This document shows, in pieces, positions 35,101 to 46,400 of a stretch of DNA of 64,000 nt. The first letter of the stretch is position 1. Every line of letters starts with the position of its first letter. The DNA is from Mytilus trossulus (lineage: Eukaryota > Mollusca > Bivalvia > Mytilida > Mytilidae): the NCBI RefSeq assembly GCF_036588685.1, contig NC_086374.1, forward strand, positions 27,706,886 to 27,770,885, given 5' to 3'. The notes beneath the pieces were generated by a model. That model had not been told where the DNA came from. It searched no databases and saw nothing but the letters and a program-made list of their open reading frames with translations. Made by a program: the position numbers and the translations under genes.

Positions 35101-36281
35101 TTGAAATGTGAACCTGATAGTGATATAGTGATAAAGTACTTGGTAGAGTGAAAATGTTTTGATCAGGGATAAACTGATGCATAAAATATGCAGGCGACTG
35201 CTGCAGCTTGAATTTTAAAGTATGTAGCCCACATGCTTCCAAGTAACATGCCCTATATACACATCATGGTTTATTCTCATGTGTTATCATAATAACTCCA
35301 TCTTCCCATAAAATCCAATTTTGGACAATATTGAAGCATACAATCTATACAGTAGTCAGTTCTAAATGTACTACTTAGACTCAAGTCTCCTTTTATGATT
35401 CAACTTAGAGAGAGAAAACAAAACAGTTTCCATTTCCTGGGACTGTATAAGGTGTGATATAATCAATGAAAAGATGTCTTGAGAGTTTGCCATTTTAATA
35501 GAAAGTACAGAATAAGAAGATTGTGAATTATTTGAATGTTTTAACTTTTGTTAAGTTTTGAATTAGTCTGTGGACTACCAAAGGATCCAGAGGGAGACCC
35601 TTTTCTTGGGGGGAAAAATGATGATTATATAAGGAATAACTGAATCATGACTGGAGCGCCCCGTCAGCCCCCCCCTTTTTATGAAAAATGCTGGATTCGC
35701 CATTGACTACATGAATAACCGTGATCACATTCAACTGTATAATTATGACTGTTCCTTGGTGTGGGGAATAATGATATGTGGCAGATGAACATAAGGAGTC
35801 ATGGTCAAGCAGTGCACCGGAGTTTACCCCGCATGTCCGACATGGTCAATTTGTAAAAAGAAATGCGAAATATATTGCTTGCAGAGGTTTTTTTCTGTGT
35901 TCCCATGGCTGGACGGAACTTTTACGCGAAATATGTTATCGTTAACTATGATTTTGTGACTTTTGAATGAAGTACCTGTGATTATTTAGGACATTTGCTT
36001 TGACCTCACTGATAATGGAATGTTGAAGCAGACGAAACATGGCGTCGGATGTTGTTGTCATAACTTCGGTAATTTCCGTGGTACAATAAAATTTAAATAA
36101 GCTACGCAAGTAGCCAACATTTCTGAATTCTTGTTTTTGCAAACAAATAAAAATTCATGTCGTATTTAACATCGAATTTGTTCCGTTCTGCCTGTTTTCA
36201 CAAGATCGCGATTGAACGAGAATTTTGGCAGCCATTAATAAAAAATAATCGTACGAGATTTAACGAGAGTGACGAAACTTT
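32148..36281. other. Non-coding 4.1-kb segment 3' of the nested LINE ORF
   Basis: Far longer than a usual LINE 3' UTR and without coding frames. It contains a piece of the dispersed repeat at 32338-32400 and a MITE at 34394-34632. Near 36039 on the plus strand, ACGAAACATGGCGTCGG resembles a translation start followed within 40 bp by a possible splice donor. Origin unknown: 3' transduction, later insertions, or a relic of other DNA. Confidence 0.4.
34394..34632. mobile_element. MITE-like inverted repeat
   Basis: TTAAAAATATTTTGGCTTGC followed by CCAAACCCTACCC at the left is mirrored by GGGTAGGTAGCATTTGGGC and AAACAAACCTATTTTTTA at the right. Imperfect, with no clear target duplication. Confidence 0.55.
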
Positions 36282-38796
36282 TCAGATGGGTCGTCTAGCA
36301 AGAGTTATCGTTCTTTGTCCTAAAACGATGCTTCTACCATAAGTGCCAGCATAGCTGGCATATAATTCTTCGTCTGACCAATATTTGTCTAGTCGATTTT
36401 TGAATGCATTTATCGATGGTGACTTTGTTATTTTATCTGGTAGTTTGTTCCAGGTTTTAGCAATTCTAACAGAGAAAGAGTGTTTACGGATATTAGATTG
36501 GAATCTTTGATGAACTACTTTATTACTGTTGGTCCTACTACTACATCTTTGTTGAGAATCGTCTGCCTTTCTTAAAAATGAGCTAACTTCTTTGTCGTAG
36601 TATCCGTTCATTGTTTTAAAGGTTTCGATCATGTCTCCTCTTATTCTCCTATAGGATAATGTAGGTAAGCCTAGTTTTTTAGTCTCTCTGGGTAGCTGAT
36701 GTCTTTTAGCCCTGGTAGTTGTTTTGTTACCCTTCTTTGGACACCTTCTATTTTGTCTATATCTTTCTTTTTGTATGGGGACCATACTGAGCTGGCAGAG
36801 TCTAGGTGTGTTCTAACCATGGTTTTGTATAGTGGCATGAATGTCTCTATACCAGGTATTTAAATGTTCTTCTAAGAACTGCGAATATGGAGTTTGCTTT
36901 GTTCACTTTTTCACTAATGTGGTTTTCGAATGTGAGTTCTGCATCAATGAGAACTCCAATATCTTTTTCCTCTTTAACTTGTGCTATAGGATGATTTAGT
37001 AGGCTATAGATTGGTGGATGGTCAGTGCTATTAGATTTCTTACTTATTTTCATATATTTGCATTTTTCTGGGTGAAATTTTAGTAGCCATTTGTCACTCC
37101 AGGATTCCATCTTATTAAGATCTTCTTGTAAAATTTGTCTGTCATTTTGTGTTTTAATTATTCTGAAGATCTTAGTGTCATCTGCAAATAGGTATGCATC
37201 AGAATCTACTTGGTCTGGGAGATCATTTATATATAAAACAAATAGGAGTGGTCCTAATACTGATCCTTGGGGTATCCCAGATGTAACGTTAGCCCAGTCT
37301 GACTCTTCACCATTCACTACGACCTTTTGTTTCCTATCTTCTAAAAAGCTCGTTATCCACCCTACTATATCTTCATGGACACCTAGATTTTTGATTTTGG
37401 CTATTAATCTTTTATGTGGTACCTTATCAAAGGCCTTCATAAAGTCTGTATAAATGCAGTCTATGTCTAATCCTTGATCTAGTGCCTCTGTCCATTTATC
37501 AATCACTTCTAATAATTGGAGACCAGTTGACCTTCCTGCAATAAATCCATATTGCTTTTTAGAGAATAGGTTGTTCTTTTTCATATGCTCTATTATAAAT
37601 TCACGTAATATTTTCTCCATTATTTTACATACTACTGATGTCAAACTGACTGGTCTATAGTTTTTGGCTAGTGACTTATTACCCTTTTTAAATATTGCAC
37701 TTATCATAGCATTTTTCCAATCGTTAGGTACGGTCTTACTTTCAAGTGATTGATTATAAATGATACATAGAGGTTTTGCCAATGATTCAGCGATCTCTTT
37801 TAACAGTCTGGGGTGTAGTTTATCCATCCCTGGAGATTTGTCTATTTTTAATGCATTTAAATGCTTCAGCACTACTTCTTCCTTAATTTTTTGATATGGC
37901 ATATCATTAATTACTAATACAGGCGTTGGTGATGGTACCTCGCCGTCAGGTTCCTTTGTGAAGACACTGGAAAAGTATTCTACTAGTAATTTGGCCTTTT
38001 TGCTGTTATCTTCCGTTTTATCTGATTTTGTGTCTTCTGTATCCAAATGTAAGTCCCCTATTCCTTCTTTGGTTTTTGTTTTTGACTTGATATAGCTCCA
38101 GATAGCTTTAGGGTTTTCTTTAGCTTTTTGTGATAGATTTTTCTCATATTCCCTCTTCAACTTATTTACCCTACTTTTTACTTGATTCCTTATCTTATTG
38201 TATTCCTTCCTCACTTCTGGGTCGTTATTATGGGTAATCTTTTTTGACAGGATGTTTTTCCTTTTAATTTTATCTATGGTGCTCTTGTCCATTGGGAAAT
38301 TATTTTTCCCTCTACCGATTTGTTTCCTTTCTTTTGTTGGTATATACTTTTTGTCCATATCTTGAATTATACTTAAAACTGATTTCCAGTTTTCATTTAT
38401 ATCATTTTCTTTCTGTAGTAATTCTGGCCATTTAATTTTATTTAATTCTTCTTTTATTTTTATGTAGTTTCCTTTACTGAATAATTTAATTAATTTAGGT
38501 TTGCTATTAATATTTGTGTAGCAATTGAAGTCAAATTTCATGGTACAGTGATCACTTTTTCCTAGTGGACTTTGGTATTCTAAATTTGAGACCATATTCT
38601 CCTCATTGGTTAAAATCAGGTCCAGGGTATGTGGTGTATTGGTGCCTCTCCATCTTGTTGGTCTTGTAACATGTTGAAATAAGAAATTTTCTTGTAGATT
38701 TTCTAAAAATCTGTATTCATTACTTTCTGTACTATCACCTGGTGAATTCCAACTATCCCAGTTTATTTCTGGATAATTATAATCTCCCATTATTAA
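36282..38796 (-). pseudogene. CR1/Jockey-type LINE ORF2 (endonuclease C-terminus + RT)
   Basis: Reading from 38796 downwards: the end of the AP-like endonuclease (MGDYNYPEINWD, then KSDH), a lysine-rich linker, and a whole reverse transcriptase with NYRPVSLTSV, YGFIAGRST, DFMKAFDKVPH, SGIPQGSVLGPLLFVLYIND and the catalytic FADD (LFADDTKIF). A C-terminal region follows, with LPTLSYRRIRGDM and AKTWNKLP. The first 2.0 kb is one open frame (to 36847), joined by chance to the outer LINE's ATG. At least two frameshifts, near 36855 and 36675, break the C-terminus. Inactive. Confidence 0.85.
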
Positions 38797-38802
38797 GAAC
38801 TT

Positions 38803-39143
38803 GCTACCAAAATTAAAACAAGCCAATGCTTTTTGAATAAATTTCCATTCTAGCGTATCAAACGCCTTTTCGAAATCGACTAGTAATATAAGCCCTGGAT
38901 AATTTTTTAAAGTAGTAAACAATATAATATCAGCAATTAGTCGTAGATTTTCATCAATATATCTACCAGCCACATATCCTGTCTGATCCAGATCTATAAG
39001 TTTCGGAAGAAATAATTTCATTCTTTCCGCAATAACCTTGGCTAATAATTTGTAATCAAAATTTAAGAGAGAAAGAGGTCGCCAGTTCGACAAGAGTGTT
39101 CTATCTTTATCTTTCTTTGGAATAAGAGTCAGAATACCCCGTC
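38803..39143 (-). pseudogene. L1/Tx1-like LINE ORF2, 5' piece of RT
   Basis: Encodes RRGILTLIPKKDKD, NWRPLSLLNFDYKLLAKVIA, QTGYVAGRYI and DFEKAFDTLEWKF, the first conserved blocks of the reverse transcriptase. It stops at the nested insertion after FNFGSKF. The long 777-codon frame here is a fusion of this piece with the inserted LINE. Confidence 0.85.
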
Positions 39144-39830
39144 TTTCCTCTGAAACTACTGAGACAAATTTATTAAGCAAACTTGGTCACAATCATTATA
39201 AGGGTATCCAGTTTTAAAAAAATGTGTCCAATGAACCCGTCTGCCAACCAAAATGGCCGACGAGACTAAAAATAGAACATAGGGGTTAAATGCAGTTTTT
39301 GTCATATCTCTGAAACTAAAACATTGACAGCAAAGTTGATCTATCTGTTCTGAAAAATTCAGATTGTTCTACCAAACTGTTGTTGGGTTGCTTCTCCTAA
39401 ACTAGTAGTTTTATAGAAATATTGCAGTTTTTGTATATAATCTTGAATATTATTATAGAAAGAGATAAACTGTAAACAGCATTAATTTCCAGCAAAGTAA
39501 GATCTACAAATAAGTCATCATGATAAAAATGGTAAATTTACCTCATAAGGAGTTATTGCCCTTTAAGTCAGATTTTAACAATTTTTTATAAATGTTTGTT
39601 ATCTTTTACAAAAGTCTTCTTGCGAAACAACTGAGACAAATTTATCCAAACTTGGCCACAATCAGCATTATGGTATGTAGTTAAAAAATATGTCTGCTGA
39701 CCCTGCCTGCTAACCAACATGACATCCATGGCTAAAAATAGAACATGAAAGAAAAATGCAGTTTTTGACTGAATCTCTAAAACAAAAGCAAAAGTACAAC
39801 GGTTATAAAATATCAGATGAGCGACACAGG
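39144..39830. repeat. Host dispersed repeat, right part, ~450-bp units
   Basis: Starts with the 14-bp duplication, then CAAACTTGGTCACAATCATT and AAAAATAGAACATAGGGGTT. A second diverged unit starts at about 39600 (CAAACTTGGCCACAATCAGC, AAAAATAGAACATGA). I recall similar tandem units from other molluscs. 39831-40173 holds nothing recognised. Confidence 0.6.
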
Positions 39831-40182
39831 TTCATTGGAGCCTCTAGTTTGAAATTTCGTATGCAAACTTCGGTTAGTGTTACATTCGCTATGGATATTT
39901 ATTGTCAACAGTGACACCATCATTCCATTATGGAAACCAAATCATGATGGTATGAAAGTATATTTATGATCCTCATTTAGAGTCAATTGTCAAATGTTGA
40001 AAATGGGTAGAGATACACGATACAGACTTTTCTTTAAAGCAAAAATAAAAACCCTCTATATTTTTCACACAAACAATGTTAGATGAATACAATGAAAACG
40101 TAGATATCCGCGCCGATGTCATTACACATACAATCATATTAAAACCAAATATACAATGTCCTTTTGCTGTCCTGTTATGCTG

Positions 40183-40297
40183 CATCTTCGCTAGCCAAGG
40201 GTTACGATCCACTCCCGCTCTTCAAGAGAGGGGTTACGATCCATTCCCGCTCTTCAAGAGAGCGGGAGTGGATCGTAACCCTTGGCTAGCGAAGATG
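40183..40297. mobile_element. 115-bp palindromic MITE with 9-bp target duplication
   Basis: The first 39 bp (CATCTTCGCTAGCCAAGGG, then TTACGATCCACTCCCGCTCT) are exactly complementary to the last 39. The core repeats part of the arm (GGGTTACGATCCATTCCCGC). Exact direct repeats GTTATGCTG flank it at 40174-40182 and 40298-40306. Mutator-like size of duplication. It lies about 80 bp upstream of the Ig-BIR start codon, in the likely promoter or 5' UTR. Confidence 0.8.
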
Positions 40298-40378
40298 GTT
40301 ATGCTGTGGCTGTGCAAGTTTTTATTTTGAATAATACATTTTGAATATATATTTTGTAGGTAAAGTTTTCCTTAAAAC

Positions 40379-40445
40379 ATGACACATATGCAACAGCTTG
40401 TTATTATTCTATTCCTGGGAAATGTTTTCTTTTGTCTAGCAGAAG
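40379..40445 (+). CDS. Ig-BIR exon 1: signal peptide
   Basis: [20 protein letters not shown] is a typical signal peptide. Donor AAG|GTAAGT. Ends in phase 1. The frame continuing into the intron to 40618 is read-through. Confidence 0.8.
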
Positions 40446-43400
40446 GTAAGTTACGGACAATGACTGAGATGCTAATACTACTTGCGTTAAATGTATTCCA
40501 AGCTTTCTCGGACTATGCTTTGGCATACACATTAAGATTTTTTAACTTATATATCTCTTTTCAGCCTGAACATCTTATTAGATTATTCTTAAAATATTCA
40601 ACTGGTTTTGATTTATGACTGCTAAACAACGGTATACTACAGTTGCCTTTATGTATCTTGCAGATACAAATAAGAAGATGTGGTATGGGTGCCAATGACG
40701 GAGACAACACTCCATCACAAGTCACTTTTCACAAAGAAACACACGTTTTTAACAGGTTGTCCTCTTCAACAACATATGCAGTAAGAAGAAAGACAGACGT
40801 GTACAATTTACTTCAATCTGATTACATTATAGATCCTACATGTGTCTATGCTTTGTGTTCAAATCTTGAAAGCAAAGCTTGGACAGAGGATTTGTATTTC
40901 AATAAGATTGAATTTATTTGGGATGGTTGACGATATACACCCGTTTTCATATGAAAATCAATATAACAAAGTCTAGGACATAACTAAGAGATTTAATGCA
41001 AAAAGTCAAACACAAAAAAGCTGAACTCCGAGGAAAATTCAAAACGAAAAGTACCTAGTAATTAGATAGAAAAATCAAAAGCTCAAACACATCAAATGAA
41101 TAAATATCAACTGTCATATTCCTGACGTGGTACTGGCATTTTCGTAGAAAACAGTGGATTAAACCTGGTTTTATATAGCTAGCTGATCCTCTCAATTGTA
41201 TGACAGTTGGCAACGACACGAGAACCAAGAAACAGACACAACGGGCAAACAAGTAAAAAATAGAGGCACAGCAGCCAATATTGTGCCACACAACCTTAAT
41301 CAATATAAAAACAAACAAATATGTAACAGAGAAGCACAAGAAGGCACATAGACAATGCATGCACACTAGCAAAAATGAAAGACAAGATTACAAAATTTAC
41401 AATAGCACAATTACGTATCAAAGAAACACAGAAAAGCATATAGACAAAGTACATTAGCAAAATGAAAGACAAGAATACGAAAATTATCATAGAACAATAA
41501 CACAATGATGGGATGTATAAGTACAGAACTCCGTCATATGTATCAAAGAAACCAAATTATAATCTTCAACCTAGTTTTTCTTTAGTGACAAGAACTTAAT
41601 ATTATGGTTTATATGAATTTCTAAAGTAAATAAATAAAAATTATGATTTTTATATACATTATAGTTCTGCCCCGATTGTTTCTAAGTGTTTTTAGAATTA
41701 AATATGTAATTTAGTCTGATAAATAGGCAGCTGATTTTGAACATCACAATTACTCTTCATGTTCAAATACTTTATACCTTTTATGATTGTAACAAGTAAA
41801 AGGATACGGCATTCTACACACACAAAACGTTGAATTTGGTCTCGTTTTTGGTATGCTGACCGTATAATATTTTGAAGATTAAATGAGTTCTTCATGAATA
41901 AATCAGAAATATATTGCTTTTATTTTATTTTTACAGTAAAATGGAGTGTTCAACAGAAGGTTAACAGTTATGGCCAAAATCTTAAACTATTCTGTAAAGT
42001 TGACAATTGTTGTGTTGCAAATATGACAAAGCGATGGTTTGGGGGGCCTGAACAGAAGCCTTTATGGTTATCGTCAAACAAAGATTCCGCCGAGAATTCT
42101 GAAAACCCGAAATATATTTTCACAATAGAGAAGAATGGCTTTGGACTTGTTATTAAAAATGTAACTGTTGAAGATATGAATGTCACTTACAAATGTTCCT
42201 ACAGTTTTGATGAGGATAGTGAAATGTTATATTCTTCAGACGCTTTCAGTGGTATGTATTCAATACTATACTGACGAATAAATTTGTTTATATAGGCTAC
42301 CTTGTTTTTTTTCTTTTCAATTTTGCCCCTTTAACAATTTTACTGGTATAACTATGGGAATACCATTATACTGACATTCTCCAAGGACAATCAGTAGACT
42401 GGCAGTTTTCAGTAAACATATAAATTAGTAAGAAAGAAATAAAAGAAAGGGAATTGTAGCAAGTCATCATTTATACAAATATTAGAACGAACGAAGCATT
42501 TATATACTTTCCTTACACACCGGGTCGTCCGATTTTCTCCGCACAAAAATCTGTATGACATGATATAGCCAATGAAACTAAACTAGTGGTAAAAAACGAC
42601 AAACACACAAACAAATATTATGTCAGGACCTCTCATAGCTTACTATGTGGTATATATTTTGCTCATTGAAGAAGGCTGTACGATGGCTTACGGTTATTAA
42701 CTTCTATGCCATTGGGTCTCTTTCTATTTTATATCAAAAGAGATTTCCGTTTCAATGACCAGCACAAAACGATTTTTATAAATTGGAATCATTTATGTCG
42801 ATTTCATGTCGAACCTATTTAAAAATATTTAGGCAGTCGAATTTTAGGAATCATTATTGTAAATGTATTTCATGAAAAAATGATATTTTTGTCAGATATG
42901 CAAGTTTGAACATTTTATTTTTGGCTTGTAGATGAACAGGAGGATAGCGAGAAAAATACTAATGGACAAAATCCCGTAGAAAAAAGTTCTAGCTATATCC
43001 ATGTTATTGTGTATGTATAAATTTAAAAGATTTGTCTTTTATATGCTGAAGAAAATATAAATGTGACAATTCTTACTGCATTGCAGAATATTCAGTCATT
43101 GAAAGGATATCAAAATATCTTCATGATAACGAATAAGTTTTGTTGTACGTTCCGGCACGCACATTGATTGCATTTTCTCCTTACACGACAAAAAAAACCC
43201 TATCCCTTGAAATGCTTTTAAATTCGTGACAGACAATTAAAGGAAGGAGGACAATACCAAGTCAAACGTTTATACTCTAAACATTTCGAAGAGTGCAAAA
43301 ACCTATATACATCAATATGTTTTGACCGTTTGAAGATCCCTACTTAGTATTGGTTTCATTAACTACTCAAAGAACCCAGCAAAGTATCCTTTCATCCCGG

Positions 43401-46400
43401 GCCTCTAGTAAGTGTTAATAACCAACTGATATTTTAGTGCTTTTAATTACAAAAATGAAGTTCCTTAACTTTTATCAAATAACTCGTCATTAACATTTAT
43501 AATAAAACACATGCAAATAGTGGAATTATGTATTTTTGGAGATACTTTGAATGTTTTAGATAAATTATGTGGTTTTGATGGTCTTTTTAATTATGTTGAC
43601 AGTTTTGATTTTTCAACACTTTACACTACACTTCCACATAATCTTATCAAAACTTTTTCCAATTAAACTGTCGTTTGGTAAATCTTAATAGCAAATATAT
43701 TTGTTGCAACTCATTTAAAGCCTTCTTTTCTTATGAAAAAGCTAAATATGCTAGATATACTTACTGGAGGTGTGCTAAGATAACCAAAGCTGTTACTTTT
43801 CTCCTTGATTCTTTTCATGTTTGTTTCGGCAATTAAGTTTATTGATAGGTTGTATGTATTCCTATGGGCACCAATTGATACCTTCAAAAGCAGACATGTA
43901 TGGGTATTGGTTTTGCTCATTGAAGGCCGTACGATGAACCATAGTTGATAAAACTTCTTTGGCATATGTTGTCTTTATCATATGTGTCTAATTTGCAAAT
44001 ATACCACATATTCTAATTTTAATATTATTTTCAAATGTTCAAATTATTTAACTATGCTTTCAGGCCATGTGTTGTCGTCTTAATTCTAGCTGTTTGCATA
44101 AGTATAATCGTAGCCTGGAAACATGCCAAGTTGAATACATTACTGTTTTTATGTAAACAGAGAAGAAAGAAGAGACAAGCGGATAATGGTATTATATCTT
44201 TTGCTAAATGGGTCTACAGACTTTACAACATTTTTGTGATATCATTATTGCACCTTTTGAAAGTTTACTTTAGTGTAAACATTGTAGAGAGTTCATTGGA
44301 AGCAGTTTTTGATGAAGTACACATTTTCCCTATGATCTTTTTAATTTTATTGCCAAATTACAGTTTGACCTCAATTTCATGGTTTACTGAATATATTTTT
44401 CGCGCAAAGCGAACATATTTATTTAGTTTTTCGACACGATTAGTCAGATTTTTTCCCTTTCAAAATCTACCACTGTGAGGTATTGGGTGAATTAGCATTC
44501 AGAATATGATTTTTTTGTCATCTGCTTGACCAGAATATTTTTTTTCATCATATTGGGGATCAGAATATTAAAAGAAAAAAAAGAAAAAAAAGATATCCCC
44601 CCTGGAAAGTTAAATTGTCGTTCCCTTAACCCGTCCTGATATTTCCTATAAATTTGTTTTTCATTCCGATGAGAAAGAACGTCGAAAGTATTGCTGAGAG
44701 AATCCGTTAACATTTTGGAAATGGTTTTTTTCTCGTCAAATTGGTTTCATGGATAAATAAAATTTGTTATTTCATCGTATATACTGTGTTTGGGATTAAT
44801 AACAGAAGTGGTATAATAACAGAACAAAATTGAAATAAACAATAAACATATATACAGGTTAAACACAATATATACAGGTTAAACATAATATATACAGGTT
44901 AAACATAATATATACAGCTATGGAAGCATTTTCAAGTTTGTCTGAGATATGTGCTGATCTCATGTGTACAATTCTTAACTCAATTCTTGCCAGAGTTATG
45001 CCTCTTGTAAATATTAGTTTTTAGTCGAGGGTTGTATTGCAATTGCTTTGAATTCAAGCTTTAATTTCTCCAGGATAATTATTTTAAAAAAAGAACAAAG
45101 AAGGTTTTGTCAATCACTATCCAGTATAAATTTCTCGATTATTTGCAGATGTTGAGAACGCGCTAGAACTCGAAAATTTGACCTCAGAAGATAAGCAAAA
45201 GGCCAAACAATCAAGTGAAAACAATTTACAGGAAAAAGGTGAGTGTATACACAATATGTTAATATACCAGACTACCAATTTCAATCTATTATACGACGAA
45301 AGCAATGCGAGGTGTTCAATTTTAGGCATATACATTGTGTACTTCAAGTTCTAATTAACTTAGTTTTTCCTTTTAAACTATAAGTTTCATTGAAATGTAC
45401 AGATACAAGTTTAATATACTGAGCGTCTATTAAGACACGATCAGTAAAAAGTGTAAATACATGTAGTTATAGGAAGATGTAGTGTGATTAAATTAAATTG
45501 ACCGTATTCGCGAAAAAAAACCATAGTACTCTTAAAGACATATACGACACTGTAGAAAAAAGAAAGACAAGACGAACAACATCGAAAAGCGCTTAAATGA
45601 GAAAAAAGGAAATATTGAGAACTGTCCCTAGAAAAAGAATCTGATAGAAAAATATTAAACACTGCAAAAATGATTACATTTTGTAGTTCTTAAGTAATAT
45701 TATTTGTCTGAGTGAAATTTTGAAAAAAATATAATGAAGATAACTAATGCTTGCAACAATTTTTGACAAAATATTACACATATGGGATTCAAAAATACAT
45801 ATTTGAGTAATTCCTCTAATCGATGAAAATATGAAATAATTTGTGATATCTCATCCTTTAAAAGTGTCGTGTTATCAAGAAATTTATATTGCACCACACT
45901 CATTTTTGTTTTTGTTAAACGTTATCTTAAACTGTATTTATTCTTTTGAAATTTCTATATTTTCGAAAACATAATTTTTTTGTATAATGAACAGAGGACT
46001 GATGAGGTAAAGTTTAAACGAATGTTATTGCATGTCTGTCTTGTCTTGTTATATTTCCATTTTCATGCATTGAGGCTAATGATATTATTAAAGGAAGGAT
46101 AAATGATTTAACTGAAGGCGATTTAAAAAATGACAGTGAGTTAAATGAAATAATGAGAGATTCAAAGAATGAAGATTATACAGAAGTCCTCGCTGAACAA
46201 ACTGATGCTCCCAGAAAACCAAAGCCTAAATATCCCACCTTTAGTTCTGAAGAATTAAGAAGAAAGAGTTTCACCGGTATTAGCCATGAATTATCGCCCA
46301 CAATATTGGCGAAAGCTGGATTCTTTTCTTATGGTAAATATTACCTTTGTTTTTGCAATTGTATTAAAGCAGTATAGAAAATAAACATAAGGGTGATAAA

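Larger units (their letters stand above)
32148..38796 (-). mobile_element. Second LINE (CR1/Jockey type) plus 4.1-kb tail, nested in the first
   Basis: Inserted in the RT of the L1-like element: the outer ORF breaks after ACFNFGSKF (38803) and resumes at FRKWV (32147). AAGTTC (minus strand) is present on both sides (GAACTT at 32142-32147 and 38797-38802), a 6-bp target duplication, or 9 bp with one mismatch. The left, 3' end carries short repeats of AACTATAAGT, like the microsatellite tails of CR1-type LINEs. The 5' end is truncated inside the endonuclease. Confidence 0.7.
30025..39143 (-). mobile_element. L1/Tx1-like LINE, 5' truncated, carrying a nested insertion
   Basis: Direct repeats TTTCCTCTGAAACT flank the element at 30011-30024 and 39144-39157 (14 bp, exact). 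Next to the left copy lies a T-rich tract, the poly(A) tail of a minus-strand element. The 5' end is truncated within the reverse transcriptase. Coding parts are 39143-38803 and 32147-30259; the interval between them is a second LINE insertion. The element landed in a dispersed repeat whose halves are at 29936-30024 and 39144-39830. This is a complete record of target-primed insertion. Confidence 0.8.

Noticed and set aside
36847-39180. A 777-aa gene
   Set aside because: It is a chance fusion of the L1-like RT start with the nested CR1/Jockey-type LINE.
40643-40930. 95-codon frame as an exon of the Ig-BIR gene
   Set aside because: Begins in a SINE-like repeat, has no domain, and the flanking exons join in phase without it.
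45995-46011. Mini-exon AGGACTGATGAG between exons 5 and 6
   Set aside because: It has AG and GT borders, but in phase 1 it reads ED then stop. It could be an alternative terminal exon; evidence is too thin.
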